Shown one piece after another: positions 28,481 through 39,117 of a stretch of DNA of 64,000 bases. The translations under genes were made by a program, and so were the position numbers. The DNA is taken from NCBI GenBank assembly GCA_030765405.1, contig JAVCCP010000028.1, positions 1 to 64,000 of the forward strand. Direction: 5' to 3'. The notes under the pieces are model-generated. The model made no database searches. It was not told the origin of the DNA and worked only from the letters and a program-made list of their open reading frames with translations. Source of the stretch: Candidatus Ancaeobacter aquaticus (GTDB lineage Bacteria > Auribacterota > Ancaeobacteria > Ancaeobacterales > Ancaeobacteraceae). Numbering within the stretch: the first letter of the stretch is position 1; each line of letters opens with the position of its first letter.

Positions 28481-29908
28481 GTGCTGAAAAAAATTGTAAA
28501 AAACACTACATGTATACTGCTGGGAAATGTTGTAAACAAGATAAGCAGCATAATACTTCTTTTCTTTTTCTCCCGATATCTTGGTGCGACAGGTTTTGGG
28601 CTATACTCATTTATCTTCTTTTATGTCGGTTTATTTGGAAGTCTTACTGATTTAGGCGTTAAAACAACGCTTGTGAGGGAGTTAGCTCGTCCACGCCAGC
28701 GCAAAGAACTGTATCTGGGAAATTCAATCATTCTGGCCATTACGGGAACGGTTGCCGCTCTTTGCCTGTCGATTGCGATTTCATTTGTTGCAGGGTATAC
28801 ATCAAATGTTAAAGCACTTATAGCGCTTGCATCGCTCAGTCTGGTTTTTTCATTTAGAGATCTAACATTTAGACAGATATATGAGTCTGTGTTTCAAGTA
28901 AATCTTAAAATGGAATATCCGACAATCATTAATGCCCTCAATGAAATCCTTGTGGTTTTTTCTTGTCTGGCTGTCATTATGCTTAAGGGAAGCCTCGGTA
29001 CACTGATATGCGTATATGTGTTAGGGTATGTGCCCGGTTTTATCTGTATTATTGTCTATGCTAATAAATGCATGAGACCTGTTTTTTCCCTTAATAAAAC
29101 TGTTATGAAAGAAATAATCAAATTGTGCTTTCCTCTCGGCATGGCAGTTGCGTTGACAAGTGTATATGACAAAATTGGCGGCGTGTTATTGCAGGTGTTT
29201 AAGGGAAGTGAAGCGGTGGGGTATTATTCTGTTGCGTATCGAGTGAGTGTGTCTCTTAAGATTATTCCTTTTGCACTTATGATTTCATTGTTTCCGCTTT
29301 TAAGCGAATACTATGCGCATGATAGAGGTAAGTTTCTTAAATATTTTAATGCGGCAGTAAAATATATTCTCCTAATAGCATTGCCAATGGGTGTTATCGT
29401 TACACTTTTTTCCGAACAGATTGTTGTGCTTGTTTCGGGTAAATCCTTTATAGAGTCTGCAACGTCACTTGTCTATATGATCTGGGCAGTTGTTTTTTTG
29501 TTTATAACGATAGTGTTTTTCTACACATTGATCTCAATGAATAAACAAGTTCTCGCACTTTTTATATCAGGAGTAATGCTCACAATGAATGTTATTCTCA
29601 ATATTATTTTGATACAAAAATGGAGTTATGTGGGGGCCTCTATTACACTGCTTTTGACCGAGATAATCGGATTTATATTGGCGCTTATATGTGTTAAAAG
29701 GTATGTGAAGGAGTTTTCTCTTGCCGTGTTTTTTAAAGCAGGATGTGCCTTTTTAGGTATGCTTGCAGTTATTTTCGTGCCGTGTAATATTCTCGTTAAA
29801 TGCAGTCTTTCTGTCTTGGTATTTTTTGTGATAGCATTCTTCATGAAGCTGCTTACTCACGAAGAGTTTGCTCTCATTAAAGGCTTTATGAGATCTAAAA
29901 ATAAATAA
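28481..29908 (+). CDS. polysaccharide flippase (Wzx/RfbX-like, MATE/MOP superfamily)
   Basis: The 475-residue inner-membrane protein has about 12-14 helices and starts with the typical LKKIVKNTTCILLGNVVNKISSIILLFFFSRYLGATGFGLYSF. Other family features are DLGVKTTLVRELAR and DKIGGVLLQVFKGSEAVGYYSVAYR. It moves undecaprenyl-linked oligosaccharides across the inner membrane. It begins with GTG, has no strong ribosome-binding site, and lies 27 bases after the GT-C-like gene. Specificity is unknown. Confidence 0.9.
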   Translation: MLKKIVKNTTCILLGNVVNKISSIILLFFFSRYLGATGFGLYSFIFFYVGLFGSLTDLGVKTTLVRELARPRQRKELYLGNSIILAITGTVAALCLSIAISFVAGYTSNVKALIALASLSLVFSFRDLTFRQIYESVFQVNLKMEYPTIINALNEILVVFSCLAVIMLKGSLGTLICVYVLGYVPGFICIIVYANKCMRPVFSLNKTVMKEIIKLCFPLGMAVALTSVYDKIGGVLLQVFKGSEAVGYYSVAYRVSVSLKIIPFALMISLFPLLSEYYAHDRGKFLKYFNAAVKYILLIALPMGVIVTLFSEQIVVLVSGKSFIESATSLVYMIWAVVFLFITIVFFYTLISMNKQVLALFISGVMLTMNVILNIILIQKWSYVGASITLLLTEIIGFILALICVKRYVKEFSLAVFFKAGCAFLGMLAVIFVPCNILVKCSLSVLVFFVIAFFMKLLTHEEFALIKGFMRSKNK

Positions 29909-29922
29909 AATGTGTGGTATGT

Positions 29923-31446
29923 ATGACGCATAAAAAAATATTTTCGTATACTGTTGTGTTTGTTCTCATCGTTGTGAGCGCAATACTGCTTACTTTTCGG
30001 CTCGATGCACTGAGTTATTGGGGTGATGAAGTTGGAAGCATCATGTATTCGCGGTGTGGTTTTTTTCAAATGATAGATATGTTAATTGCTGAAGATGTCC
30101 ATCCGCCACTCTACTACATGATTCTTCATTGGTGGATTGATTTGTGGGGTGAAAGTGAATTTGCGCTTCGTTTTCTTTCAGTTATTCCTGTCATTATAAG
30201 TATCGTGTTTGTTTACCGTATTGGAAAAGATTTTTTCAGCGAAAAAGTTGGTCTTTTAAGCGCGTTGATGTTTGTTATGTCTCCCGAGATAGTGCTTTTT
30301 GGCAGAATGGTGCGTTATTATACATTAGCGCTTCTCTTTGGACTTATGGCTACCTATTTCTTTTTTAAATTGCTCAAAAAAGCACAGTGGAAATATGTTT
30401 TTCTTTATGCCTGTAGCGTCACTTTGCTCCTCTATACAACCTATACGACGGTATCACTTATTATTGCTCACGGTTGTATCCTGCTTTTTTGGATAAAACA
30501 GGAAAGACAAGCGATTTTTAAGTGGATATCCGCTCAATGTATTGCCTTTTTATTATACATTCCGGGTACCATTCTTTTTTTTATGATGATTTCGCGTATG
30601 TCGAGTGAGAATAATCCGCTATCAGATTTGAGTGCCGGAGCCTCTGGTGTAGCTGTAAAGTTTATGTATTCTATATATGCATTTTGTTTTGGAGAAACAC
30701 TGTACCCATGGCATGTAGCTCTTGTTGTTCCGGGATGCATTGTTATATTTTGTATATTTATGTATGGGATAAGAAAAAGCTTAGCTATGCATAATAAACA
30801 TTATTTCTTCTTATTGCTTCAACTGGCCATACCTCTTGTTTTTACCGTTATTCTTTTGAGTACGGTAAAGAAATTATCATCTTTTGTGTATGCCCCGTCA
30901 AGAACGCTGTTTGTTATCCCTTATTTTTGTCTTGCCCTCGCAGTTGGTATTGAATATATACGCGACAAGCGACTTAAAATATTCATTATTCTTTTTCTTC
31001 TCAGTATATGGACTGTTTCGCTGGTAAATTATTACACGTATCGTGAGTTTATAATGCCCACATATCTTGCTCCATGGAAAGAGGTGTTGCATGATGCTGC
31101 TAGCGATGCCAGAGAATATGATTTAGTTGTTGGAGAAGAAACGCGAGAGCTGAATTATTATTATGCTGCGCGTGATTATCCGTTTCATTTCCTTGTTGAT
31201 GAAAAAGAAATAACAGAGTATCTGTTATTGCATCCGGAAGCGCGATTGTACTATATAAAAACCGGTAGAGATCAACAGCCATCAGGCTTGTCTTTACAAT
31301 TTAGAGACTGGATAGCTCGTGAATATGTATTAAAAAGGACCAAAGCTTATGTGAAGATAGATGACTTCTATAAAAAAGTGAAGAAGTTGTTGTTGAAAAG
31401 AAAACCATATGCTTATAAGATGGAATTATTAGTGTATGAAAAATAA
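29923..31446 (+). CDS. GT39/PMT-like membrane glycosyltransferase
   Basis: This protein of about 507 residues has ten or more helices and the GT-C first-loop signature LSYWGDEVGSI ... AEDVHPPLYYMILHWWIDLWGESEFALRFLSVI, as in PMT_2/ArnT-type transferases that use polyprenyl-phosphate sugars. The ATG at 29923 is preferred, though no good ribosome-binding site is visible and a GTG at 29914 is in frame. It follows the flippase by 14 bases. The acceptor is unknown. Confidence 0.85.
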   Translation: MTHKKIFSYTVVFVLIVVSAILLTFRLDALSYWGDEVGSIMYSRCGFFQMIDMLIAEDVHPPLYYMILHWWIDLWGESEFALRFLSVIPVIISIVFVYRIGKDFFSEKVGLLSALMFVMSPEIVLFGRMVRYYTLALLFGLMATYFFFKLLKKAQWKYVFLYACSVTLLLYTTYTTVSLIIAHGCILLFWIKQERQAIFKWISAQCIAFLLYIPGTILFFMMISRMSSENNPLSDLSAGASGVAVKFMYSIYAFCFGETLYPWHVALVVPGCIVIFCIFMYGIRKSLAMHNKHYFFLLLQLAIPLVFTVILLSTVKKLSSFVYAPSRTLFVIPYFCLALAVGIEYIRDKRLKIFIILFLLSIWTVSLVNYYTYREFIMPTYLAPWKEVLHDAASDAREYDLVVGEETRELNYYYAARDYPFHFLVDEKEITEYLLLHPEARLYYIKTGRDQQPSGLSLQFRDWIAREYVLKRTKAYVKIDDFYKKVKKLLLKRKPYAYKMELLVYEK

Positions 31447-31472
31447 ATTCTCTCTGTTACAAAAGGTAATCT

Positions 31473-32876
31473 ATGTCTAGAAAAGACCGGTTTATATTTG
31501 GTTTTGTTGCTCTCAGACTGTTGTGTGATATTACCATGCTGTACGTGGTATTTAATATTTCTTATTATGTACGATTTCACCTCGGTTTGTTTTTAGTTGA
31601 TTTAGGAGTTCCTCTGATTTCCTATTACCAACCGGTATTTCTTTTTGGTACGGTTCTTATAGTAGTTCTTTTCAGAAATCAAGGGTTGTATAAAGGTTTT
31701 TGGAGAGGAACCATTGCTGAAGATTTTTTTAAAATTATAAAAAGTGTTCTCTTAGGTATATTTATCATGATGGCGTTTAGTTTTCTGTACCGTGAGTTCT
31801 CGTATTCACGGGGAATGGCTTTAGTAGCATTACCGCTTCTTGTAAGCGGAATATTTATTGAAAGGATGATAGTCGATTGGATTGAACATGGCGTAAGGTT
31901 ATCGAAGGGGATATATACCAAAGTGCTCATTATTGGGAGTGGTGAAGATGCCGCTAAACTGGTAAGGGCCTTTACGAAAAGAAGAACATTGGGGTACAAT
32001 ATAAAAGGTTTTATATCTGATGAAAAGAATAATATTGTTTTTGATGGTATACAATATCCCGTTTTAGGAAGCTTTGATTCTTTAGATAGTGTTTTTAAAG
32101 ATGGGGATATAGATGAAGCGATATTAGCGGAGAAAGGTTTTACGCACGATAGAATTATTTCAGCTATCATTACCTGTGAAAAGAATCTTGTAACGTGTAA
32201 ATTAGTTCCCGATATTTTAGAAATGATGACAAGTAATGTTGATATTACTCATGTTGACGGGGTATCACTTCTCAATATACATCGCTTTCCGTTGCAGAGT
32301 TTATGGTCGCGATGCGTTAAACGTTCTTTTGATTTTGTAATTTCATTACTATTTCTTATTATTTTTTCACCGATTATGTTCCTTGTAGCATGTGTGCTCA
32401 AGATTGATTCAAAAGGGCCGGTACTGTATAAGCAAGAACGCTGCGGTGAAGATGGAAGGTTGTTCAATATATTAAAATTTAGAACAATGATTGTTAATGC
32501 CGAAAACGAGACGGGTCCTGTATGGGCAAAAAAGGATGATCAAAGGAGAACACGCCTCGGGCGTGTGTTGCGTGAAACGAATATGGATGAGCTTCCTCAG
32601 TTAATTAATGTGGTAAGAGGTGACATGAGTCTTGTTGGTCCTCGCCCTGAAAGACCTCATTTTGTAAATCAGTTTAAAGAAAATGTTCCCCGCTATATGT
32701 CTCGACATCTTATAAAATCAGGGATTACCGGATGGGCGCAAGTCAATGGGTTTCGTGGGGATACCTCTATTGAAGAACGAATCAAATACGATCTATTTTA
32801 TATTGAAAATTGGTCATTATTTTTTGATATAAAAATCTTATTTTTCACCATATTTGCGCGGAAAAATGCATACTAA
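31473..32876 (+). CDS. polyprenyl-phosphate sugar-1-phosphate transferase (WbaP/EPS type)
   Basis: The 467-residue protein has an N-terminal membrane domain (about residues 1-130), a nucleotide-binding-like middle (KVLIIGSGEDAAKLVRAF), and a C-terminal bacterial sugar transferase domain. That domain shows KRSFDFVISLLFLIIFSPIMF, the KQERCGEDGRLFNILKFRTM segment, LRETNMDELPQLINVVRGDMSLVGPRPE and SGITGWAQVNGFRGDT. It starts exopolysaccharide or O-antigen units by loading the first sugar phosphate on undecaprenyl phosphate. It ends the glycan cluster and is followed by a repeat array. Confidence 0.95.
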   Translation: MSRKDRFIFGFVALRLLCDITMLYVVFNISYYVRFHLGLFLVDLGVPLISYYQPVFLFGTVLIVVLFRNQGLYKGFWRGTIAEDFFKIIKSVLLGIFIMMAFSFLYREFSYSRGMALVALPLLVSGIFIERMIVDWIEHGVRLSKGIYTKVLIIGSGEDAAKLVRAFTKRRTLGYNIKGFISDEKNNIVFDGIQYPVLGSFDSLDSVFKDGDIDEAILAEKGFTHDRIISAIITCEKNLVTCKLVPDILEMMTSNVDITHVDGVSLLNIHRFPLQSLWSRCVKRSFDFVISLLFLIIFSPIMFLVACVLKIDSKGPVLYKQERCGEDGRLFNILKFRTMIVNAENETGPVWAKKDDQRRTRLGRVLRETNMDELPQLINVVRGDMSLVGPRPERPHFVNQFKENVPRYMSRHLIKSGITGWAQVNGFRGDTSIEERIKYDLFYIENWSLFFDIKILFFTIFARKNAY

Positions 32877-32883
32877 TACGCAC

Positions 32884-33017
32884 GGCTGTAAGCTATAAGT
32901 TATATGCTATAAGAACTTGAAATCCTAAATTCTAATAACTTATCTAGCGTTTAGCATTTAGCGTATAGCGTATAAAAAGCAAAATCTAAACGCTAAACGC
33001 CACCCGCTATGCGCTAA
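32884..33017. repeat. composite heptanucleotide array (AAGCTNT and TAGCGTW families)
   Basis: Units at 32884-32918 belong to the AGCTATA/AAGCTNT family. After 26 unrelated bases, 32945-32972 reads TAGCGTT, TAGCATT, TAGCGTA, TAGCGTA. The opposing arm at 32987-33014 reads TAAACGC, TAAACGC, CACCCGC, TATGCGC. The two TAGCG arms would pair across a 14-base loop. A promoter for the Kdo/heptose operon begins about ten bases downstream. Confidence 0.8.
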
Positions 33018-33026
33018 TCAACGTAT

Positions 33027-33055
33027 TTGACAAAAGTGCCCTGTTTTGATACAGT
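33027..33055 (+). promoter_or_regulatory. sigma-70-type promoter for the heptose/Kdo operon
   Basis: TTGACA (33027-33032) and TACAGT (33050-33055) are 17 bases apart, 27 bases before the next start codon. Confidence 0.6.
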
Positions 33056-33081
33056 TATAGCCTTTGGGGGTGGATGCTATT

Positions 33082-34029
33082 ATGGACAAAAAGAAATTAG
33101 ATTTTAGCAAGATTAGGACATATCCTATTCGTGAGAGAGAAAACAAGGTGCGCAAAGAAGATTTTGCCACCCCTCTCGATAAAGGATGCAGTTTTATTGA
33201 TTTTTTTGATTCCTTACCTAACGTTCTTGACGCAAATAACTTAAGGTCAGTTGTAACTGCGGTTTTAAATGCGCGAAAATACAATAAGCCGGTTATTGTT
33301 GCGCTTGGCGGGCACGTGATTAAGTGCGGTTTGAATCCGATATTAATAAATCTTATGTCCCGTGGCATTATTACGCACCTTGCAATGAATGGTTCTGCAG
33401 CTATCCATGATTTTGAAATTGCGATGATCGGACAAACATCAGAAGATGTATCGGTAAGCATTCAAGACGGGACCTTTGGTATGGCGGAGGAAACTGGTAA
33501 GTTAATGAATGAATCATTGCGCCAAGGGGTCAAACAAGGATTGGGTGCCGGGCAATCATTTGGTGAAAGAATAATAAAAGGTGATTTTCAATATAATGAT
33601 TTGAGTGTACTGTCAAAAGCTATTGAAATGGGCATTTCCTCGACGGTTCATATTGCAATTGGGACAGATATTATTCATCAGCATCCATCTGCGGATGGTG
33701 CGGTTACTGGAGAGGCGACGTATAAAGACTTTCAGATGTTTACCTCTGCTGTAAGCGAGCTCGGTGGTGGGGGTGTCTATATTAATATTGGTTCAGCGGT
33801 GATTATGCCGGAAGTGTTTTTGAAAGCACTTTCAATTGCGAGAAATCTTGGATATCCGGTAAAGAATTTTGTAACTGCAAATTTTGATATGTCGCTTCCT
33901 TATCGAAGCAGAGAGAACGTTGTAAAGAGGCCTCATGGGGAAGAAGGACAAGGGTTTTCAATTATTGGAAAACATGAGATTATGATTCCATTGTTTGCCC
34001 AAGCTCTTCTTGAAAAATACGAATTGTAA
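33082..34029 (+). CDS. conserved protein with deoxyhypusine-synthase-like features
   Basis: The start at 33082 is preferred because GGGGGTGG lies 8 bases upstream; an in-frame TTG at 33064 would include that site. The 315-residue protein has KPVIVALGGHVIKCGLNPILINLMSRGIITHLAMNGSAAIHDFEIA, which resembles the Rossmann-type core of deoxyhypusine synthases. The segment HIAIGTDIIHQHP and the glycine-rich GGGGVYINIGSAVIMP add to this. The active-site lysine of true enzymes was not identified. It leads an operon of heptose and Kdo genes, so an LPS-related role is plausible. The family assignment is tentative. Confidence 0.6.
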   Translation: MDKKKLDFSKIRTYPIRERENKVRKEDFATPLDKGCSFIDFFDSLPNVLDANNLRSVVTAVLNARKYNKPVIVALGGHVIKCGLNPILINLMSRGIITHLAMNGSAAIHDFEIAMIGQTSEDVSVSIQDGTFGMAEETGKLMNESLRQGVKQGLGAGQSFGERIIKGDFQYNDLSVLSKAIEMGISSTVHIAIGTDIIHQHPSADGAVTGEATYKDFQMFTSAVSELGGGGVYINIGSAVIMPEVFLKALSIARNLGYPVKNFVTANFDMSLPYRSRENVVKRPHGEEGQGFSIIGKHEIMIPLFAQALLEKYEL

Positions 34030-34078
34030 CTTCAAACAGCAAGTGAAATGTTACATTGTGAAAAGGTGAGATAAAAAC

Positions 34079-35074
34079 ATGAAAGCTGTTCCAATCAAAC
34101 GAATGAAGAAAATATTTGATGCATTTTCAAAAGTAAAGGTTCTTGTCGTTGGTGATGTTATGCTTGATCAGTATATATGGGGGAAGGTAACTAAGATATC
34201 TCCCGAGGCTCCTGTTCCTGTGGTAAATGTTGTCCGAGAGTCATTTATGCCGGGTGGTTCCGCAAACGTAGTGAACAATGTATCGGCTTTGGGGGCATCA
34301 GTATATGTTGCCGGTGCGATAGGTAATGATGCGGCAGGAGTTACTCTTAAGGAGGGGTTACGCACCGAAGGGGTAAATACTGATGGCTTAATTGTAGATA
34401 AAGATCGGCCGACAATTTTAAAAACTCGTATTATAGCGTCACATCAGCAGGTTGTACGCGTTGATAGGGATGGAAAATTATTCCTTGATAATGAGTACAT
34501 GGAAAGGATTATTAAGTACGTAGGAAGTATCATTAAAAAAATTGATGCAATTATAATTGAAGATTACGGCAAAGGTGTTATTACTCAGGAATGCATAGAT
34601 GCAATCGTATTACTGGCTAAGAAACACGGTAAAGTCACGTCTGTTGATCCGAAAGATGGTCATTTTTTAGATTATAGCGGGGCAACCGTAGTGACACCAA
34701 ATCATCATGAAGCGCTTTCATGTATTCGCCGTAATGTGACGGAGCAAAATGGTTTAGATGAAGTCGGTAGACAGCTCCTGCGTAAGTGGAATTGCGGCAA
34801 TATTCTTATAACGTGCGGTGAAGATGGCATGATAATATTTGAGGGAGAAAAGGAACCTTTTAAGATACAGACTGTAGCGCGTGAAGTGTTTGACGTTTCC
34901 GGAGCGGGTGATACAGTGATTGCGGCACTTACAACAAGTCTTGCAAGCGGCGCAACTATAAGGGAATCAGCAATTATATCAAATTATGCCGCGGGTATTG
35001 TCGTCGGTAAATTGGGTACCGCTACGACAAACCGTGAAGAAATTACCGCAGCAATGAAGACGTGGCGTTCATAA
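34079..35074 (+). CDS. rfaE1: D-glycero-beta-D-manno-heptose-7-phosphate kinase
   Basis: The 331-residue protein is a PfkB-family sugar kinase. It shows DVMLDQYIWGKVTKISPEAPVPVVNV, GGSANVVNNVSALGASV, and the catalytic DVSGAGDTVIAAL anion-hole motif. The SPEAPVPV and GGxANV pattern is specific to the HldE/RfaE kinase domain. It makes heptose 1,7-bisphosphate for ADP-heptose and LPS core. The adenylyltransferase half of HldE is not fused here and not present in the window. gmhB follows. Confidence 0.93.
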   Translation: MKAVPIKRMKKIFDAFSKVKVLVVGDVMLDQYIWGKVTKISPEAPVPVVNVVRESFMPGGSANVVNNVSALGASVYVAGAIGNDAAGVTLKEGLRTEGVNTDGLIVDKDRPTILKTRIIASHQQVVRVDRDGKLFLDNEYMERIIKYVGSIIKKIDAIIIEDYGKGVITQECIDAIVLLAKKHGKVTSVDPKDGHFLDYSGATVVTPNHHEALSCIRRNVTEQNGLDEVGRQLLRKWNCGNILITCGEDGMIIFEGEKEPFKIQTVAREVFDVSGAGDTVIAALTTSLASGATIRESAIISNYAAGIVVGKLGTATTNREEITAAMKTWRS

Positions 35075-35113
35075 TAGTCTGCATGGCGACTATGTATATA
35101 TTGGATTTCAAAT

Positions 35114-35644
35114 ATGGGAGAAAAACAAAAAGCAATATTTTTAGATCGGGATGGTACTATCAATATTGATTCTGGATATGTTGGTAATGTTGATGAATTT
35201 GTACTGCTTCCATACGTAATTGACGCATTAAAATTGCTTGAAGAGCAGGGTTTTTTGTTGTTTATTATAAGTAATCAATCCGGTGTAAACAGAGGCTATT
35301 ATACGGAGATTGATGTTGGGAAGGTCCATGAGAAAATGATGTCTCTTATTGGCGCGCATGATATTGCCATTACAGATTGTTATTATTGTCCACATACACC
35401 TCAAGAACAATGCGATTGCAGAAAACCTTTACCAAAAACTGTCTTTGATATGGCCACGCGGTATAATGTTGATCTGTCACAGTCATATTTTATAGGTGAT
35501 AAAGAAACGGATGTATTGACAGGAAAAAACGCAGGGACAAAAACAATATTTATTATGGGTGAAAAATGTTCCGTTAAAACTGATTACAGAGCAAAACACT
35601 TGTATGATGCCGCTCAATGGATAGGCCAGGAACATGATGATTAG
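35114..35644 (+). CDS. gmhB: D-glycero-beta-D-manno-heptose-1,7-bisphosphate 7-phosphatase
   Basis: The 176-residue HAD hydrolase has the nucleophile motif FLDRDGTIN, SNQSGVNRGYY, a zinc-binding loop CYYCPHTPQEQCDCRKP, and the acidic motif IGDKETDVLTGKNAGTKTIF. The Cys-rich loop is typical of GmhB and histidinol-phosphatase-like HADs. It removes the 7-phosphate from the product of the preceding kinase. It overlaps kdsB by 11 bases, implying coupled translation. Confidence 0.94.
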   Translation: MGEKQKAIFLDRDGTINIDSGYVGNVDEFVLLPYVIDALKLLEEQGFLLFIISNQSGVNRGYYTEIDVGKVHEKMMSLIGAHDIAITDCYYCPHTPQEQCDCRKPLPKTVFDMATRYNVDLSQSYFIGDKETDVLTGKNAGTKTIFIMGEKCSVKTDYRAKHLYDAAQWIGQEHDD

Positions 35645-36380
35645 CGCAATAATACCGGCACGGTATAAATCTTCTCGATTTGAAGGAAAGCTCTTAGAAA
35701 AAATAGGAGAAAAAAGTATTATCCAGCATGTCTATGAAGCGGTAAAATGTGCCCAGTCTGTAAATGAGGTTATTGTTGCTACTGACGACCAGAGGATATA
35801 TGATGTTGTAAAAAATTGTGGGGGTGTCGCAGTGATGACCCGCTCTGAACATAAGAGCGGAACAGACAGAATAATTGAGACTCTCAGTAAAACAAAAAGT
35901 GATATCATTGTTAATGTGCAGGGTGACGAGCCGTTTATTGATCCGTATATTGTTGATGCAGTTGTTGCCCCGCTGGTAAAGACCGATACGGTAAATATAG
36001 CTACCGCTGCGGTGAGAATCTCTAATCCCGAAGATATTGCAAACAGTAACAATGTTAAAGTAGTGTTAGATAGCCAAAGGTATGCTCTCTATTTTTCACG
36101 GAGCCCGATACCTTTTGTGAGAGATGTAGCCGATAAAGAAAAAGCGCACTACTATAAGCATATAGGTATTTATTGTTACAGAAGGAGTTTTCTTGAAAAA
36201 CTCGCAACGTTACCGTATTCAATGCTGGAAGATGTAGAGAAACTAGAGCAGTTACGGTTTTTAGAGGCGGGAGAGCGGATTAAAGTGATTGTTGTTGATC
36301 ACGAGTCAATTGGTATTGATACGCCTTCAGATTTAGAGAAGGCAAGAGAGCATCATAAAAATTTAGATAAAAGGTCATCA

Positions 36381-38114
<1,734 letters not shown>

Positions 38115-38131
38115 TAACAGTAAAAGAGATA

Positions 38132-38965
38132 ATGATGAAACCCAAAAGAGTAAAAATAGGAAACGTTGTTATTGGTCAGGGCGCGCCTCTCACACTGATA
38201 GCAGGGCCGTGTGTTATTGAGAGTCAGTCACATTGTCTAAAAATAGCACAAGCCTTAAAAGATATTACGCGAGAGCTCAATATATCATATGTTTTTAAGG
38301 CGTCTTATGACAAGGCCAATAGATCTTCTGTTTCTTCGTATCGCGGCCCGGGAATGACAAAGGGACTTGCTATTTTATCTAAAATAAAAGAAAAAGTAGA
38401 TGTGCCGGTTCTCACAGATATTCATTGTAAGGAAGAGCTGTCTCAGGTTGCTCGCGTTGCTGATATTATTCAAATACCAGCTTTTTTATCTCGTCAAACA
38501 GATCTTATTATTGCGGCTGCAGCTACCGGTAAGCCGATCAATATTAAAAAAGGACAGTTTCTTGCCCCTTGGGATATGAAAAATGTTATAGAAAAAGCTG
38601 AAACGACCGGCAACAAGAATATTACTCTTACTGAAAGAGGTGTGAGTTTTGGTTATAATACACTTGTTACGGATATGCGATCACTTGTTATAATGCGTGA
38701 TTTTGGGTATCCGGTTATTTTTGATGCAACGCACAGTGTTCAGCAGCCCGGCGGCAACGGAAACTGTTCAGGTGGTGATAGACGCTTCGTGCCATATCTT
38801 AGTAGAGCTGCTATCGCAGTAGGGTGTGACGGATTGTTTTTAGAAGTGCATGATAAACCAGAAAAAGCATTATGTGATGGGCCGAATTCACTCCCATTAA
38901 ATATGGTTAAAAAACTTTTGAAAGATGTCGTTAATATAGATGGAATAGTTAGAGGTCAAATATAG
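38132..38965 (+). CDS. kdsA: 3-deoxy-D-manno-octulosonate 8-phosphate synthase
   Basis: KdsA condenses PEP and arabinose 5-phosphate to Kdo 8-phosphate. The 277-residue protein shows LIAGPCVIES, FKASYDKANRSS, LTERGVSFGYNTLVTDMRSL, VIFDATHSVQQPGG and EVHDKPEKALCDGPN. The stop codon TAG (38963-38965) is the first three bases of a TAGCGTA repeat unit, so the array begins inside the gene end. It is 17 bases after pyrG. Confidence 0.97.
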   Translation: MMKPKRVKIGNVVIGQGAPLTLIAGPCVIESQSHCLKIAQALKDITRELNISYVFKASYDKANRSSVSSYRGPGMTKGLAILSKIKEKVDVPVLTDIHCKEELSQVARVADIIQIPAFLSRQTDLIIAAAATGKPINIKKGQFLAPWDMKNVIEKAETTGNKNITLTERGVSFGYNTLVTDMRSLVIMRDFGYPVIFDATHSVQQPGGNGNCSGGDRRFVPYLSRAAIAVGCDGLFLEVHDKPEKALCDGPNSLPLNMVKKLLKDVVNIDGIVRGQI

Positions 38966-39107
38966 CGTATAGCGTTTAGCGTATAGAATTTAAGGACGGG
39001 CTCTTTTTCTTCTTTTACTATCCGCTAAACGCTGTACGCTAGCAAAATGATTATAAATATATAATATTGTTTTATAGCTTAAAGCTTACAGCTTATAGCT
39101 TAACGTC
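38963..39107. repeat. composite heptanucleotide array between kdsA and kdsD
   Basis: Units TAGCGTA, TAGCGTT, TAGCGTA, TAGAATT at 38963-38990 face an opposing arm at about 39018-39042 (TATCCGC, TAAACGC, TGTACGC, TAG). A second array at 39073-39107 reads TATAGCT, TAAAGCT, TACAGCT, TATAGCT and ends just before the kdsD ribosome-binding site. The kdsA stop codon is the first TAG of the array. Confidence 0.8.
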
Positions 39108-39117
39108 GGAGGGATAT

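Noticed and set aside
35634-35644. Possible frameshift or fusion between gmhB and kdsB
   Set aside because: Both proteins have complete family motifs and natural ends, and the 11-base overlap is ordinary translational coupling.
39067-39117. N-terminal extension of KdsD
   Set aside because: The extra 17 codons are read from AAGCT-type repeat units, and a clear GGAGGG ribosome-binding site serves the ATG at 39118.
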